DNA of 52,154 nt. It comes from Eshraghiella sp045124255. Its GTDB lineage: Bacteria; Bacillota; Clostridia; Lachnospirales; Lachnospiraceae. The stretch lies in the NCBI GenBank assembly GCA_045124255.1, contig JBGVLM010000056.1:1-52154 (forward strand). Direction: 5' to 3'. The notes under the pieces were generated by a model that worked only from the letters and a program-made list of their open reading frames with translations, was not told the DNA's origin and made no database searches. This document shows positions 24,525 through 34,018 of this stretch, one piece after another. A program made the position numbers and the translations under genes. How positions within the stretch are numbered: the first letter of the stretch is position 1; every line of letters begins with the position of its first letter.

Positions 24525-25046
24525 ATGGCAACCAATCCTATTGTTAAATTTGAAATGGAAGACGGAAGCATTTTTCAGGCTGAATTATATCCTGAAATCG
24601 CTCCTAACACAGTAAACAACTTCATCAGCCTCGTTAAAAAGGGTTATTATGACGGACTGATTTTTCACAGAGTCATTAAGGGCTTCATGATTCAGGGCGG
24701 CGACCCTGAAGGAACCGGAATGGGCGGCCCGGGCTACTCAATCAAGGGCGAATTCAATCTTAACGGATTCACCAATAACCTCAAGCATACTCCGGGAGTT
24801 CTTTCAATGGCAAGGTCCGCAAATCCTGATTCAGCAGGCTCACAGTTCTTCATCATGCATGAGACCTCTCCGCATCTTGACGGCTCATATGCTGCTTTCG
24901 GTAAGGTTACCGAAGGAATTGAGGTTATCAATAAGATTGCCGAGGTCCGCACGGACTGGAATGACAGACCAATGACAGAGCAGAGAATGAAATCCGTTAC
25001 AGTTGATACTTTCGGAGTTGAATATCCTGAACCTGAAAAAGCTTAA
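24525..25046 (+). CDS. Peptidyl-prolyl cis-trans isomerase, cyclophilin type
   Basis: A 173-residue PpiB-like cyclophilin without signal peptide, so cytoplasmic. Family motifs: GYYDGLIFHRVIKGFMIQGGDPEGTG in two parts, with catalytic Arg in FHRV; GVLSMARSANPDSAGSQFFI around the binding pocket; and HLDGSYAAFGKV. The ATG at 24525 follows AAAGGA; the frame opens 29 codons earlier across the promoter and is not the start. It speeds proline isomerisation during folding. Single-gene transcript with promoter and terminator. Confidence 0.95.
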   Translation: MATNPIVKFEMEDGSIFQAELYPEIAPNTVNNFISLVKKGYYDGLIFHRVIKGFMIQGGDPEGTGMGGPGYSIKGEFNLNGFTNNLKHTPGVLSMARSANPDSAGSQFFIMHETSPHLDGSYAAFGKVTEGIEVINKIAEVRTDWNDRPMTEQRMKSVTVDTFGVEYPEPEKA

Positions 25047-25055
25047 TATAAACAA

Positions 25056-25102
25056 ACAGGACTGCTGCAAATGAAAAACTTTGTTGCAGTCCTGTGTTTT
25101 TT
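25056..25102 (+). terminator. Terminator of the cyclophilin gene
   Basis: ACAGGACTGC (25056-25065) and GCAGTCCTGT (25086-25095) form a 10-bp stem with a 20-base loop, followed by GTTTTTT on the + strand. Confidence 0.85.
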
Positions 25103-25128
25103 CATAAGTGCCTTTTTCGACGGTATAT

Positions 25129-26340
25129 TCACCCCGTCACAAGTGTTATTATCACATCCGTCATTTTGTCCATGGAAGGAATCGGGATATATTCAAATTT
25201 GCCATGGAAATTATGTCCTCCGGTTGACAGGTTAGGGCACGGAAGGCCCATATATGAAAGTCTTGCCCCGTCAGTTCCGCCTCTTATAGGAACAGTAACC
25301 GGTTCAACATCATTTTTCCTGAAGGCTTCCTCTGCCTTATCTATAATCTCTTTATGCGGAAGGACCTTTTCCTTCATGTTATAATATGAATCCTTAAGGA
25401 TACACTCAACGGTATTGTCTCCATATTTTGCATTAAGGAAATCTGCTATACGTGCTGCCATAGCCTTCTTCTGTTCGAATTTGTTTCTGTCATGATCACG
25501 GATAATATAATCCATCACGGCATTCTCTTCATCCCCGTTAAAACTCATAAGATGATAGAAACCTTCGTAATTCTCAGTATGTGCAGGTGTCTCTGACGGA
25601 GGAAGCATTGCATTAAACTCCATTGCAATAAGGAGTGCGTTCTTCATCTTATTCTTGCCCTCTCCGGGATGAATACAGTTGCCATGCACCTTAATCACTG
25701 CCGAAGCAGCATTAAAATTCTCATATTCCAGTTCTCCGAGCGCACCTCCGTCAATCGTATATGCATAATCTGCGCCAAAGCCCTTAACATCAAATAAATC
25801 CGCACCTCTTCCAATCTCTTCATCCGGGGTAAAAGCAATTTTGACTGCCGGATGTGATATATTATTGGAAATAATATATTCCATTGCGGTCATAATCTCG
25901 GCAATTCCTGCTTTATCATCTGCTCCGAGAAGTGTAAGTCCGTCTGTAACAATTAAATCCTGACCCATGTAATCAAGAAGCTCCGGAAACATTTCCGTTG
26001 AGAGAATTACATTCTTATCTGAATTAAGCACTATATCCTCTCCGTTATAATTCTCCACAATTCTCGGATTAACATCCGTTCCGCAAAACGCAGGTGCCGT
26101 ATCCATATGTGCAATTAAGCCGATTGCCTTCTCTGCCTCACGTCCTTTGGTTGGCGGAATTGTTCCATAGACATAACAGTTATCATCAGCAAATGCGTCA
26201 TTTATTCCTATTTCATGCATTTCTGCAACAAGCCGGTGTGCAAGTGTAAACTGCTTGTCCGTACTGGGACATTTTTCACAGCTTTCATCGGACTGAGTAT
26301 CTATTTTTACATATTTTAGTAAACGTTCGTATGCTTTCAT
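25129..26340 (-). CDS. pepT: Peptidase T (tripeptide aminopeptidase)
   Basis: Zinc metallopeptidase of the M20B group that removes the N-terminal residue of tripeptides in the cytoplasm. The 403 residues match PepT. Visible features are LIAHMDTAPAFCG with metal His and Asp, LLGADDKAGIAEIM with the bridging Asp, the EE pair in FTPDEEIGRG, TIDGG, and IRGGTDGARLS near the C-terminus. AAAGGAG lies 12 bases from the ATG, a long spacing. It is convergent with the cyclophilin gene and divergent from the aldolase gene. Confidence 0.95.
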   Translation of the reverse strand: MKAYERLLKYVKIDTQSDESCEKCPSTDKQFTLAHRLVAEMHEIGINDAFADDNCYVYGTIPPTKGREAEKAIGLIAHMDTAPAFCGTDVNPRIVENYNGEDIVLNSDKNVILSTEMFPELLDYMGQDLIVTDGLTLLGADDKAGIAEIMTAMEYIISNNISHPAVKIAFTPDEEIGRGADLFDVKGFGADYAYTIDGGALGELEYENFNAASAVIKVHGNCIHPGEGKNKMKNALLIAMEFNAMLPPSETPAHTENYEGFYHLMSFNGDEENAVMDYIIRDHDRNKFEQKKAMAARIADFLNAKYGDNTVECILKDSYYNMKEKVLPHKEIIDKAEEAFRKNDVEPVTVPIRGGTDGARLSYMGLPCPNLSTGGHNFHGKFEYIPIPSMDKMTDVIITLVTG

Positions 26341-26393
26341 ATAACAAATTGGCTCCTTTTTTTATTTTTCACTGGTATTATAACACAAAATGT

Positions 26394-26422
26394 TTGTTAA
26401 ATATTTATTTATATGCTATAAT
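26394..26422 (+). promoter_or_regulatory. Sigma-A promoter of fba
   Basis: TTGTTA (26394-26399), 17 bp, TATAAT (26417-26422), followed by the strong ribosome site TTTGGAGG. A TATAAT on the minus strand at 26377-26382 may serve the divergent pepT gene. Confidence 0.75.
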
Positions 26423-26455
26423 AGGAAAAAATATTTTTTTGGAGGTAATTTTTTT

Positions 26456-27319
26456 ATGTTAGTAACAGCTGAAGAAATGCTTAAAAAAGCCGTTGCAGGC
26501 AAGTATGCAGTTGGTCAGTTCAATATCAACAACCTTGAGTGGACAAAGGCTATCCTTCTCACCGCACAGGAATTAAACTCTCCTGTTATCTTAGGTGTAT
26601 CTGAGGGTGCCGGCAAATATATGACAGGTTTTGGAACCGTAGCAGCTATGGTTAAGGCTATGGACAAGGAATTAGGAATTACTGTTCCTGTAGCTTTACA
26701 CTTAGACCATGGTTCATACGAAGGATGCTACAAATGCATTAAGGCAGGCTTCACATCTGTAATGTTCGATGGTTCTCACTATCCAATCGATGAGAACATT
26801 GCAAAGACTAAGGAATTAGTTTCAGTAACACGTGCTATGGGATTATCAATCGAAGCTGAGGTTGGTTCAATCGGCGGAGAAGAAGACGGTGTTGTAGGTA
26901 TGGGTGAGTGTGCTGACCCTAACGAATGTAAGTCAATTGCTGACTTAGGTGTTACAATGCTTGCTGCCGGAATCGGTAACATCCATGGTAAATATCCTGA
27001 GAACTGGCAGGGACTCAGCTTTGAGACACTTGCTTCAATCAAGGAATTAACAGGAGATATGCCACTCGTTCTTCATGGCGGTACAGGAATCCCTGCTGAT
27101 ATGATTAAGAAAGCAATCTCTCTTGGCGTTGCTAAGATTAATGTTAATACAGAGTGTCAGCTTTCATTTGCAGACGCTACACGTAAATATATCGAAGCAG
27201 GCAAGGATCTTGAGGGCAAGGGCTTTGACCCACGTAAGCTTCTTAACCCTGGCTTTGAAGCTATCAAGGCAACTGTTAAAGAGAAAATGGAATTATTCGG
27301 TTCTGTTGGCAAAGCTTAA
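26456..27319 (+). CDS. fba: Fructose-bisphosphate aldolase, class II
   Basis: Zinc-dependent glycolytic enzyme cleaving fructose-1,6-bisphosphate. From the ATG at 26456 (GGAGG ahead) there are 287 residues starting MLVTAEEMLKKA. Zinc ligand His residues lie in ALHLDHGSYEG, GIGNIHGKYP and LHGGTGIP, and the C-terminal phosphate-binding part contains VAKINVNTECQL. The related tagatose-bisphosphate and ketose-bisphosphate aldolases share these motifs, but the sequence resembles the glycolytic FbaA group. Codon use is strongly biased, as expected for a highly expressed gene. Followed after 18 bp by the sortase gene. Confidence 0.93.
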   Translation: MLVTAEEMLKKAVAGKYAVGQFNINNLEWTKAILLTAQELNSPVILGVSEGAGKYMTGFGTVAAMVKAMDKELGITVPVALHLDHGSYEGCYKCIKAGFTSVMFDGSHYPIDENIAKTKELVSVTRAMGLSIEAEVGSIGGEEDGVVGMGECADPNECKSIADLGVTMLAAGIGNIHGKYPENWQGLSFETLASIKELTGDMPLVLHGGTGIPADMIKKAISLGVAKINVNTECQLSFADATRKYIEAGKDLEGKGFDPRKLLNPGFEAIKATVKEKMELFGSVGKA

Positions 27320-27337
27320 TTAAATGGAGATATAACA

Positions 27338-28309
27338 ATGAGCAATACTAATTTTCCTGAAAACGATACGAAGGAAGAGGATATTGAATTTGTTTCCGTA
27401 GAGACTGAGGAAGATTCTGTTAATGCAGAATCTTCTTCTGATTATGAAAGCAATACCCAGGAAACTCCTGCCAAGGCAAAGCCTGCTAAACAGGACATAC
27501 TCCGCTATATTATCATGGGTATATCCGCCATCGTTTTCATAGCTGCACTTTCAATCCTCATTTACTATTTGGTAATGTTTATTAAATCCCGCAATATTAA
27601 CGATAAAATTGACGATAATGCGAGAGAAACACAGGATGTAACCACCGTATATGTGGATGAAGACTATAACAAATATAATTTTGAAATTAATAATGTAATT
27701 GATTTTGAATTACTTGAATCAATCAACCCAAGCGTAGCAGGATGGATTTCATTTCCATTACTCGGAATTGAGTATCCGATTGCCCAGCATGAATCAAACA
27801 ACGAGTACTACTTAAGGCATGCTTTTGACGGTACCGAAATATATACCGGAGCAATATATCTTGACGCTAATGCTGCGGCGGACTGGTCGGACCAGAAGAT
27901 TACAGTATACGGACACCGTCTGGACGAAGTTGACGGAGGAATGTTTACCAAGCTGTTAAAATACGACAGCGAAGATTATTACAACGATAACAAGGGACGT
28001 AATCTTTTCTACATATACACTCCTGAAAACGTAAGAGTTTATGAAATCTTCTCCGTTACGGACGTTAAGTATACGGACCATGCATTTGTTTTTGACGCAA
28101 GAATTCCTTCCACCTGTACAGCGTCAGAGTTTGCTGATTATCTGAGCGATATCGAGCTGTATGACACCGGAATTGAAATAACCGATGATGACCAGATTGT
28201 AACTCTTTACACATGTCAGGCGGCTGCTTCCACGGGAATCAGACATATGGTTCATGGCAAATTAGTTTCTATTATTGATAATGATGACATTCAGGCATCA
28301 GACAATTAA
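27338..28309 (+). CDS. Class B sortase
   Basis: Cell-surface transpeptidase of 323 residues. An acidic cytoplasmic N-terminus (about 1-55) precedes one transmembrane helix (about 60-82) and the extracellular sortase domain. Catalytic His lies in VYGHRLDEVD and catalytic Cys at about 293 in TLYTCQ, with the conserved Arg in STGIRHMVHG. The features between His and Cys match class B. No surface-protein substrate or sorting motif gene is next to it. It lies 18 bp after fba with its own GGAG site and is probably co-transcribed. Confidence 0.92.
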   Translation: MSNTNFPENDTKEEDIEFVSVETEEDSVNAESSSDYESNTQETPAKAKPAKQDILRYIIMGISAIVFIAALSILIYYLVMFIKSRNINDKIDDNARETQDVTTVYVDEDYNKYNFEINNVIDFELLESINPSVAGWISFPLLGIEYPIAQHESNNEYYLRHAFDGTEIYTGAIYLDANAAADWSDQKITVYGHRLDEVDGGMFTKLLKYDSEDYYNDNKGRNLFYIYTPENVRVYEIFSVTDVKYTDHAFVFDARIPSTCTASEFADYLSDIELYDTGIEITDDDQIVTLYTCQAAASTGIRHMVHGKLVSIIDNDDIQASDN

Positions 28310-28312
28310 AGT

Positions 28313-28353
28313 AAAAAAACTGCTGCAAAACGTAATTTTTGCGGCAGTTTTTA
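28313..28353. terminator. Bidirectional terminator between sortase and luxS
   Basis: ACTGCTGCAAAA pairs with TTTTTGCGGCAGT (28319-28348), with one G-T wobble, flanked by A7 on the left and TTTTT on the right. It can end both the fba-sortase transcript and the minus-strand LCP-lipoprotein-luxS transcript. Confidence 0.88.
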
Positions 28354-28374
28354 TTATGGATATTATTTGATATC

Positions 28375-28854
28375 TTATTCGGGATATTTCAGAACTTTTT
28401 CGCTTATATTATCAAGAACATCTTTTTTATACTTGGCAGCATAAAATTTTGCCATTGAAAGATTATTATCGAGATAATTACCGCAGTCCCTTGGTGAATA
28501 TCCCGGAATCTCACCTTCAAAATCAATGATAAACTGAATCATTTCTTTTATTAAATCTACGATATCAGCAGATTCCAAATCTCCTGCAAGCAGCAGATAG
28601 AATCCGGTCCTGCAGCCCATTGGGCCAAAATAAATAACCCAGTCAGACCATTCCTTATGATTTCTAAGGAATGTTGCTCCAAGATGTTCAATTGTATGTA
28701 TTCCGGCAGTTACCATTACAGGTTCAAGATTGGGTCTTGTGAACCTTAAATCAAAGGTTGTAACCGTCTCTTCTCCGATTCTGTCCTTTCGTGAGACATA
28801 TATTCCTGCCAAAAGGTCAAGATGGTTAACTGTAAAGCTTGCTATTTTATTCAT
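28375..28854 (-). CDS. luxS: S-ribosylhomocysteine lyase LuxS
   Basis: Cleaves S-ribosylhomocysteine to homocysteine and DPD, the autoinducer-2 precursor, completing the activated methyl cycle. At 159 residues it carries the metal site His53/His57 (HTIEH) with Cys124 (SPRDCGNY) and the catalytic Cys81 (GPMGCRTG). GGGAGG lies inside the preceding lipoprotein gene, and the two coding regions overlap by eight bases. No Pfs nucleosidase or methionine gene adjoins; instead luxS is last in an envelope-protein operon, which is unusual. Confidence 0.96.
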   Translation of the reverse strand: MNKIASFTVNHLDLLAGIYVSRKDRIGEETVTTFDLRFTRPNLEPVMVTAGIHTIEHLGATFLRNHKEWSDWVIYFGPMGCRTGFYLLLAGDLESADIVDLIKEMIQFIIDFEGEIPGYSPRDCGNYLDNNLSMAKFYAAKYKKDVLDNISEKVLKYPE

Positions 28855-30856
28855 TATTTACCTCCCATGCCGTAGTTTCCGGCCAATTCTTTGAATTCCA
28901 TACCTTTCGGATTGCTTCTGAATAGAACTTCATCTTTGCTTTCAGATGAGGGCTGTCCAGAAAATCAGAGTCCTGAAATACCATATTATATTCCATAAGC
29001 CTTGCCAAATCCTCTGTTATAAAAGTTTTTGAATATGCGTCAACAAAATATATTTGATTAATATCAGAATTTCCTGCGGTATCAGAAAAGTCTTGCGGCT
29101 CTCCATATTCCCTTCCGTTCCCGTCAAGATATGCACCATAATATTCGAAATCTTTCGGATTCAGCTCCATCCATTTAGTTTCATCAAAGTATGTATTCCC
29201 ACTGTACATTTCTTCGAAATTAATTCTGTCATAAATCGCATGTGATATCTCATGGCACAGATTCTGCTCTATTGTATCGGCATAATTTATATTAACCGCC
29301 ATCACGTCAAATTCCTTCATGGACGTAGAGAAACCTGACGGATTACTTACATAGTTTTCTGAAAGCGGTGTCATATCTCCAACAAGATAAATATTTATAC
29401 CTGATGAATAATTCTTTGTCTTAAAAAAATCAAAAAATCCGTCCGGATAGCATTCCAGAACATTTATAACACATTCAACAGCCGCGCTCATGCTTTGAAC
29501 ATTCTCAACCGTTAAAGCCGTATAATCCGTAAAGCACCCGGGGGTGTTGTTTCCCACATAAACAGCCACACCATATTCCTGATATATATTATGGAGTCTG
29601 TCGGATAATCCATCATACTCAGTCTCACAAATTGCATTTATGTCAACCGATGCCGTGTATTCCTCCACCAAAATTTCCATATCCTCTGCTTCCGCAGAAT
29701 TAATATCCCACAAAAACACTTTTCGGTTATTACTTTCGGAAATTATTTCAAATACAACCATATTCCGCCATGAATTATAGGCATAGTCATTATCGATTAA
29801 GCAGTATGAATATCCATCCCCTTCTGCATATGTGTCCCTGAAATAGGCTCCAAAGTCTATTTGTGTATATCCTTTTTGCTGTCCTTTTAGCAAATCATAA
29901 CAGGAAAATCTGTAAACACTTCCGTCATTTTCTTCGGTAACGAGTACATCATTATCCATAACAAAATAATCAAAATAAACCTGAGGGGTAATCTGATATT
30001 CCTTTACCGAATTATAATCATCAATTAATCTGCTTTGAACAGCCCACCCGTTTTCCTGCTGATATATTGAATAAAACGAGTTTTTACCCTCACTGCTTGC
30101 AATGATTCCTTCAACTGTTGCTGCTAATTCATTGCTTTGAATATCAATTACAAATGTAATTTCCGACAGGTTAAGCCTGTTAATTCCGGTAGCATACAGA
30201 TATCTGCCGTCATCTGATATATAATCCAGATTTCGGATTTCATAACTGTATGTACTGACCTCTGAAAAAACAGTATCAGTCATACCCGTCAGGTAATCCG
30301 CTTTCTGTATTGTATCCTGCTCTCCATTAATATAATATATTCCTTTTGAATCAGATACGCTGCCGCCCATTGAAGCGTCTGTAAGCACCAGTTCAGATTG
30401 TACCTCCTTACCGCTTATGACCCATAGTTTGCGTGTATTGCTTTCCATAATAACAAGCGGTTCCATGCTTACCGGATAATAATTAGCATTAGTTCCGTCA
30501 ACACCGCTTATATTCTCAATCCGTCCCTGCCACTGCAGTTCACCGTATATCAATGAAAAAAGATATGCATCCAGCATTGTACATTTGTCGTCAGTATACA
30601 GAAGAAGCAGATTGTCATCATCATAGAAGCCGGCCATCACAAGTGACATATTATTTACATTAATTAAATCACTCAATGAAATAATCGCTCCCCCCTGAAT
30701 CCTGTAAGAATTCAGGTCAATCTGCGTCCGCTGCAGCTTGGACTCCGTAGTGGCAATAACATATTCCTTATTGGTATAAGTACTCTTACTGCCACATCCT
30801 GCAAGTCCGATACAGGCAAATATTAATAACAAAGCGGTGCATATCTTATTATTCAT
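28847..30856 (-). CDS. Large lipoprotein with predicted C-terminal zinc-metalloprotease domain
   Basis: 669 residues. A lipoprotein signal peptide (about 1-21) ends in LAGCG, so the mature protein should be anchored outside the membrane. Residues about 30-400 are beta-rich with recurring Asp/Gly/aromatic strands, suggesting a propeller-like sensor. Residues about 420-669 contain NLCHEISHAIYDR, a HExxH zinc motif, and downstream ITEDLARLMEY, which could supply the third ligand as in gluzincins. I do not recognise a named family. It is between the LCP gene (33-bp gap) and luxS (overlap). Protease activity and the propeller are inferences. Confidence 0.78.
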   Translation of the reverse strand: MNNKICTALLLIFACIGLAGCGSKSTYTNKEYVIATTESKLQRTQIDLNSYRIQGGAIISLSDLINVNNMSLVMAGFYDDDNLLLLYTDDKCTMLDAYLFSLIYGELQWQGRIENISGVDGTNANYYPVSMEPLVIMESNTRKLWVISGKEVQSELVLTDASMGGSVSDSKGIYYINGEQDTIQKADYLTGMTDTVFSEVSTYSYEIRNLDYISDDGRYLYATGINRLNLSEITFVIDIQSNELAATVEGIIASSEGKNSFYSIYQQENGWAVQSRLIDDYNSVKEYQITPQVYFDYFVMDNDVLVTEENDGSVYRFSCYDLLKGQQKGYTQIDFGAYFRDTYAEGDGYSYCLIDNDYAYNSWRNMVVFEIISESNNRKVFLWDINSAEAEDMEILVEEYTASVDINAICETEYDGLSDRLHNIYQEYGVAVYVGNNTPGCFTDYTALTVENVQSMSAAVECVINVLECYPDGFFDFFKTKNYSSGINIYLVGDMTPLSENYVSNPSGFSTSMKEFDVMAVNINYADTIEQNLCHEISHAIYDRINFEEMYSGNTYFDETKWMELNPKDFEYYGAYLDGNGREYGEPQDFSDTAGNSDINQIYFVDAYSKTFITEDLARLMEYNMVFQDSDFLDSPHLKAKMKFYSEAIRKVWNSKNWPETTAWEVNNE

Positions 30857-30889
30857 AAGTTCTCCGTTTAAAAAACAAATCTACAAGTA

Positions 30890-32401
30890 TTATTCGGTAA
30901 TGATTACTTCCTTATCCTCATGAATAAGATTTAAGTATTCCTTTGCCGTATCAACTGTCGTCTGGTCCGGAATCATTACATAAACTGACCTGTTAGGCAT
31001 TGAATATGTGAATTGATTAGAGCCGGTACCATTTACGCTGTATGTCTGAATATTCCAGGTCGGCATATCCTCAATCTGCATTTTAACCAAATCAGAAATC
31101 ATCTCCTGAGGCATATTGGTAACCATACTGTTGCCGACTGCTGACATAACACTGTTATAATTGGTAATCATCTCCTTAGAGGTCATCTTGCTAATCAGTG
31201 CCTTAATAACCTCCATCTGATTACGTCCACGCTGTCTGTCACCCTGTGCAAAGGAATATCTCTCTCTTGCAAATCCCAAAGCTTCAATTCCGTTAAGATG
31301 GTTGATACCGATATTGTAATGATATCCGCCGTGATATGCAACAAAATCATATGCAGAATATACATCAACACCGCCCAAAGCGTCTATAATATCAACAAAG
31401 CCGGTAAAATTAACCTTAAGATAGTAATCTATATTTATTCCATAGAGCATTTCCAATGTGTCCATTGAGACATCAACGCCATACGCTCCTGCATGCGTAA
31501 GCTTATCATTAACGCCATTGGATATACTGAGCGGAACAAAAAAGTCCCTCGGCGTACTTATAAGAATTACATCATGTGTCTTTACATTAACCGTACAGAT
31601 TATGTTAACATCACTGTTGCTGTTAACATTAGGCGGTCCGACGCTGTCAATTCCGCTTATATAAATTGAAAAACAATTATCGGATGTAACAAGATTGCTT
31701 AAATCATTATCCTCTTCAACGATTACCTTCTCAATTGAGTAGGACATAACACATTTAATCTGCCCCTCAAAGGTATCGTAGCCGTCCATATCATCCAGCA
31801 TATTAAGGTACGTGCTATTGATTATAATTGCCTGAACCTCTTCAGAGATAAGTGCGTCAGCCAGTGTAACAATACTTTCATATTCACTGTAAGTAATCGT
31901 GCTGTCAATTGTCTTTTCTATCTTATCTATTGTACTGTTTGTATCATCTCTCTCCAGATTTGAGATAATACCATATTCAACGGCTCCCAGTTCCACAATG
32001 CTTTCCGCAGGATTCTGCTTAAGCACATAAACACCCATTGTCGAAACCTTTGTATATGAGTCCGAAATTTTATTAATCGTTCTTCTGGTAATATTTACAT
32101 ATAACGAGCCCGCCACAAGCACTATTGTCATAAATATCGAAAGCACCTTCGTGACCACTCCGGGAATTACCCATCTCTGTGTTATCGCTGTAACCAGACA
32201 GAATAAAACAAGCAGTATATCTATTAACAGCTTAAATTCAGATGGCAGTACATCCAGAAAGTTGAGTAAAATAATAAAAACTATTGAGGCAATTAACTGG
32301 ATTCCCGCACATGCAAATCCGGCTATTTTTAATACCCTTTCCCTCTTCTTCTTAGCAAGCTTCTCTGCCTTTGATAATTTCTTTTTATTTTTCTTATCCA
32401 T
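30890..32401 (-). CDS. LytR-CpsA-Psr (LCP) family protein
   Basis: Membrane-bound phosphotransferase family that attaches teichoic acids or glycopolymers to peptidoglycan. 503 residues: a Lys-rich cytoplasmic start, three to four membrane helices (about 25-105), an accessory domain (about 110-240), then the LCP domain (about 255-430). The latter has ISTPRDFFVPL, NDKLTHAGAYG, and the Arg-rich ARERYSFAQGDRQRGRNQ that binds the lipid-pyrophosphate. It is first in the operon with the lipoprotein and luxS and has its own promoter. Confidence 0.93.
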   Translation of the reverse strand: MDKKNKKKLSKAEKLAKKKRERVLKIAGFACAGIQLIASIVFIILLNFLDVLPSEFKLLIDILLVLFCLVTAITQRWVIPGVVTKVLSIFMTIVLVAGSLYVNITRRTINKISDSYTKVSTMGVYVLKQNPAESIVELGAVEYGIISNLERDDTNSTIDKIEKTIDSTITYSEYESIVTLADALISEEVQAIIINSTYLNMLDDMDGYDTFEGQIKCVMSYSIEKVIVEEDNDLSNLVTSDNCFSIYISGIDSVGPPNVNSNSDVNIICTVNVKTHDVILISTPRDFFVPLSISNGVNDKLTHAGAYGVDVSMDTLEMLYGINIDYYLKVNFTGFVDIIDALGGVDVYSAYDFVAYHGGYHYNIGINHLNGIEALGFARERYSFAQGDRQRGRNQMEVIKALISKMTSKEMITNYNSVMSAVGNSMVTNMPQEMISDLVKMQIEDMPTWNIQTYSVNGTGSNQFTYSMPNRSVYVMIPDQTTVDTAKEYLNLIHEDKEVIITE

Positions 32402-32447
32402 TCATTAATACCTGAACTTTCTTTCATCATTAATCGCATAATTTAAT

Positions 32448-32475
32448 ATTATAATTCTACATTGTTAAAAGTCAA
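32448..32475 (-). promoter_or_regulatory. Sigma-A promoter of the LCP-lipoprotein-luxS operon
   Basis: Minus-strand TTGACT (32470-32475), 16 bp, TATAAT (32448-32453), about 47 bp before the LCP start codon. No other good promoter was seen before luxS. Confidence 0.7.
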
Positions 32476-32487
32476 ATATTATTTACA

Positions 32488-32524
32488 ATAAGGCGTCTCT
32501 CCAATTACAGGAAAAACGCCTTAT
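32488..32524 (-). terminator. Terminator hairpin after malQ
   Basis: ATAAGGCGT (32488-32496) and ACGCCTTAT (32516-32524) form a 9-bp stem with a 19-base loop, 12 bp past the malQ stop. The following minus-strand T tract is interrupted, so termination may be incomplete. Confidence 0.65.
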
Positions 32525-32536
32525 CAGTTATTGAAG

Positions 32537-34018
32537 TTATATTCTTTTATACATTTTCATGTATTTATTAAGCTTATGTGCAAGTTCCTCATCAAAGCTT
32601 CCCGGAAGAGCCCTCCATAACCAGTTTGTGCCGAGTGTTGACGGAGTATTCATTCTTGCCTCGCTTCCGAGTCCGAATAAATCCTGTGCCTGAACAATTG
32701 CCACGTCCGCAACTGTCGCCCACAGAGCCTTCATCATATCCCAATGGCCCACGGTCAGGTCCGTAATTCCAAGATATTCCTTTGCATATTCAACATCCTC
32801 AGAGGAAGCTGATGTAAACCAGCCCTGTATTGTATCATTATCGTGTGTTCCGACATATGCCACACAATGTCTTGTAAAATTATGCGGAAGATATTCAGTA
32901 CTTGATTCATCCCTGCTGTCAAATGCAAGCTCGAACACCTTCATGCCCGGAAAACCGCTTTCGGCAAGCATTTCCTTAACAGGCTCTGTAAGGAAGCCCA
33001 AATCCTCAGCAATAATCTGTTTCTCTCCAAGCTTTTCCTTCAAAGTATTAAACAAATCAATTCCCGGTCCTTTTTCCCAATGTCCGCCCTTAGCGTCCTC
33101 TGCTCCGTACGGAATTGAAAAATATGACTCAAAGCCTCTGAAATGGTCAAGTCTCAGAACATTATATATATTGCAGGCATAGCCGATACGCTTAACCCAC
33201 CATTCATAATTATCTTCCTTCATTACATCCCAACGGAATAACGGGTTACCCCATAACTGTCCCGTTGCTGAAAATCCATCCGGAGGACATCCTGCAACTG
33301 CAGTAGGAACAAGCTTTTCATCCAGCTGGAATAATTCCGGATGTGACCACACATCTGCACTGTCCAATGCCACATAAATAGGCAGGTCTCCGATAATGGA
33401 AACTCCGTTATCATTAGCATATCTGCGTAATTCCTTCCACTGTTTGAAGAAGAAATACTGTGCAGCCTTCCAAAACATGATTTCATCACTATACTGCTTC
33501 TCAAGCTTTTGCAATGTATCAGGATTGCGTCGTTTAATGTCCTCATCCCATTCAAGCCATGACACGCCGTTATTTGCGTCCTTAACTGCCATAAACATTG
33601 CATAATCGTGAAGCCACGAACTCTGTTCGTTACAGAACTGTTCAAATTCATCCGATTTCTTCTGAAGGAAACGCTTAAACGCCTTTTTCAGAACCGGATA
33701 TCTTTTCTCATATAATGCACCATAATTAACAAGCCCCGGCTTGCATTCCCAGTCCACATCAAAATACTCCGAAAGCTCCAGTAAGCCTTCCTTTCTAAGT
33801 TCATCCAAATCAATAAAATACGGATTTCCCGCAAATGTAGAAAAAGACTGGTACGGTGAATCACCATAGCTGGTCGGACATACCGGAAGTATCTGCCAGT
33901 AACTCTGACCCGCTTTCTTTAAAAAATCAACAAAATCTTTAGCAGACTGTCCCATTGTTCCTATACCATAAGGTGTCGGCAACGAAGACAAATGCATTAA
34001 AATTCCACTCGCTCTTAT
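32537..34018 (-). CDS. malQ: 4-alpha-glucanotransferase, with apparent non-ATG start
   Basis: Amylomaltase that rearranges malto-oligosaccharides in the cytoplasm. From the first ATG (33997) there are 486 residues with GH77 features: QSYWQILPVCPTSYGDSPYQ, GDLPIYV, the nucleophile region RLDHFRGFE, acid/base in IAEDLGFLT and GTHDNDT. However, codons upstream of that ATG read RASGIL in frame, the conserved family N-terminus that precedes MHLSSLP. AAGGGG (34029-34034) is placed for a start at ATT or ATA around 34018-34021, and no ATG, GTG or TTG exists there in frame. I give 34018; a start at 33997 is the fallback. Last gene of the sugar operon. Confidence 0.88.
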   Translation of the reverse strand: MRASGILMHLSSLPTPYGIGTMGQSAKDFVDFLKKAGQSYWQILPVCPTSYGDSPYQSFSTFAGNPYFIDLDELRKEGLLELSEYFDVDWECKPGLVNYGALYEKRYPVLKKAFKRFLQKKSDEFEQFCNEQSSWLHDYAMFMAVKDANNGVSWLEWDEDIKRRNPDTLQKLEKQYSDEIMFWKAAQYFFFKQWKELRRYANDNGVSIIGDLPIYVALDSADVWSHPELFQLDEKLVPTAVAGCPPDGFSATGQLWGNPLFRWDVMKEDNYEWWVKRIGYACNIYNVLRLDHFRGFESYFSIPYGAEDAKGGHWEKGPGIDLFNTLKEKLGEKQIIAEDLGFLTEPVKEMLAESGFPGMKVFELAFDSRDESSTEYLPHNFTRHCVAYVGTHDNDTIQGWFTSASSEDVEYAKEYLGITDLTVGHWDMMKALWATVADVAIVQAQDLFGLGSEARMNTPSTLGTNWLWRALPGSFDEELAHKLNKYMKMYKRI

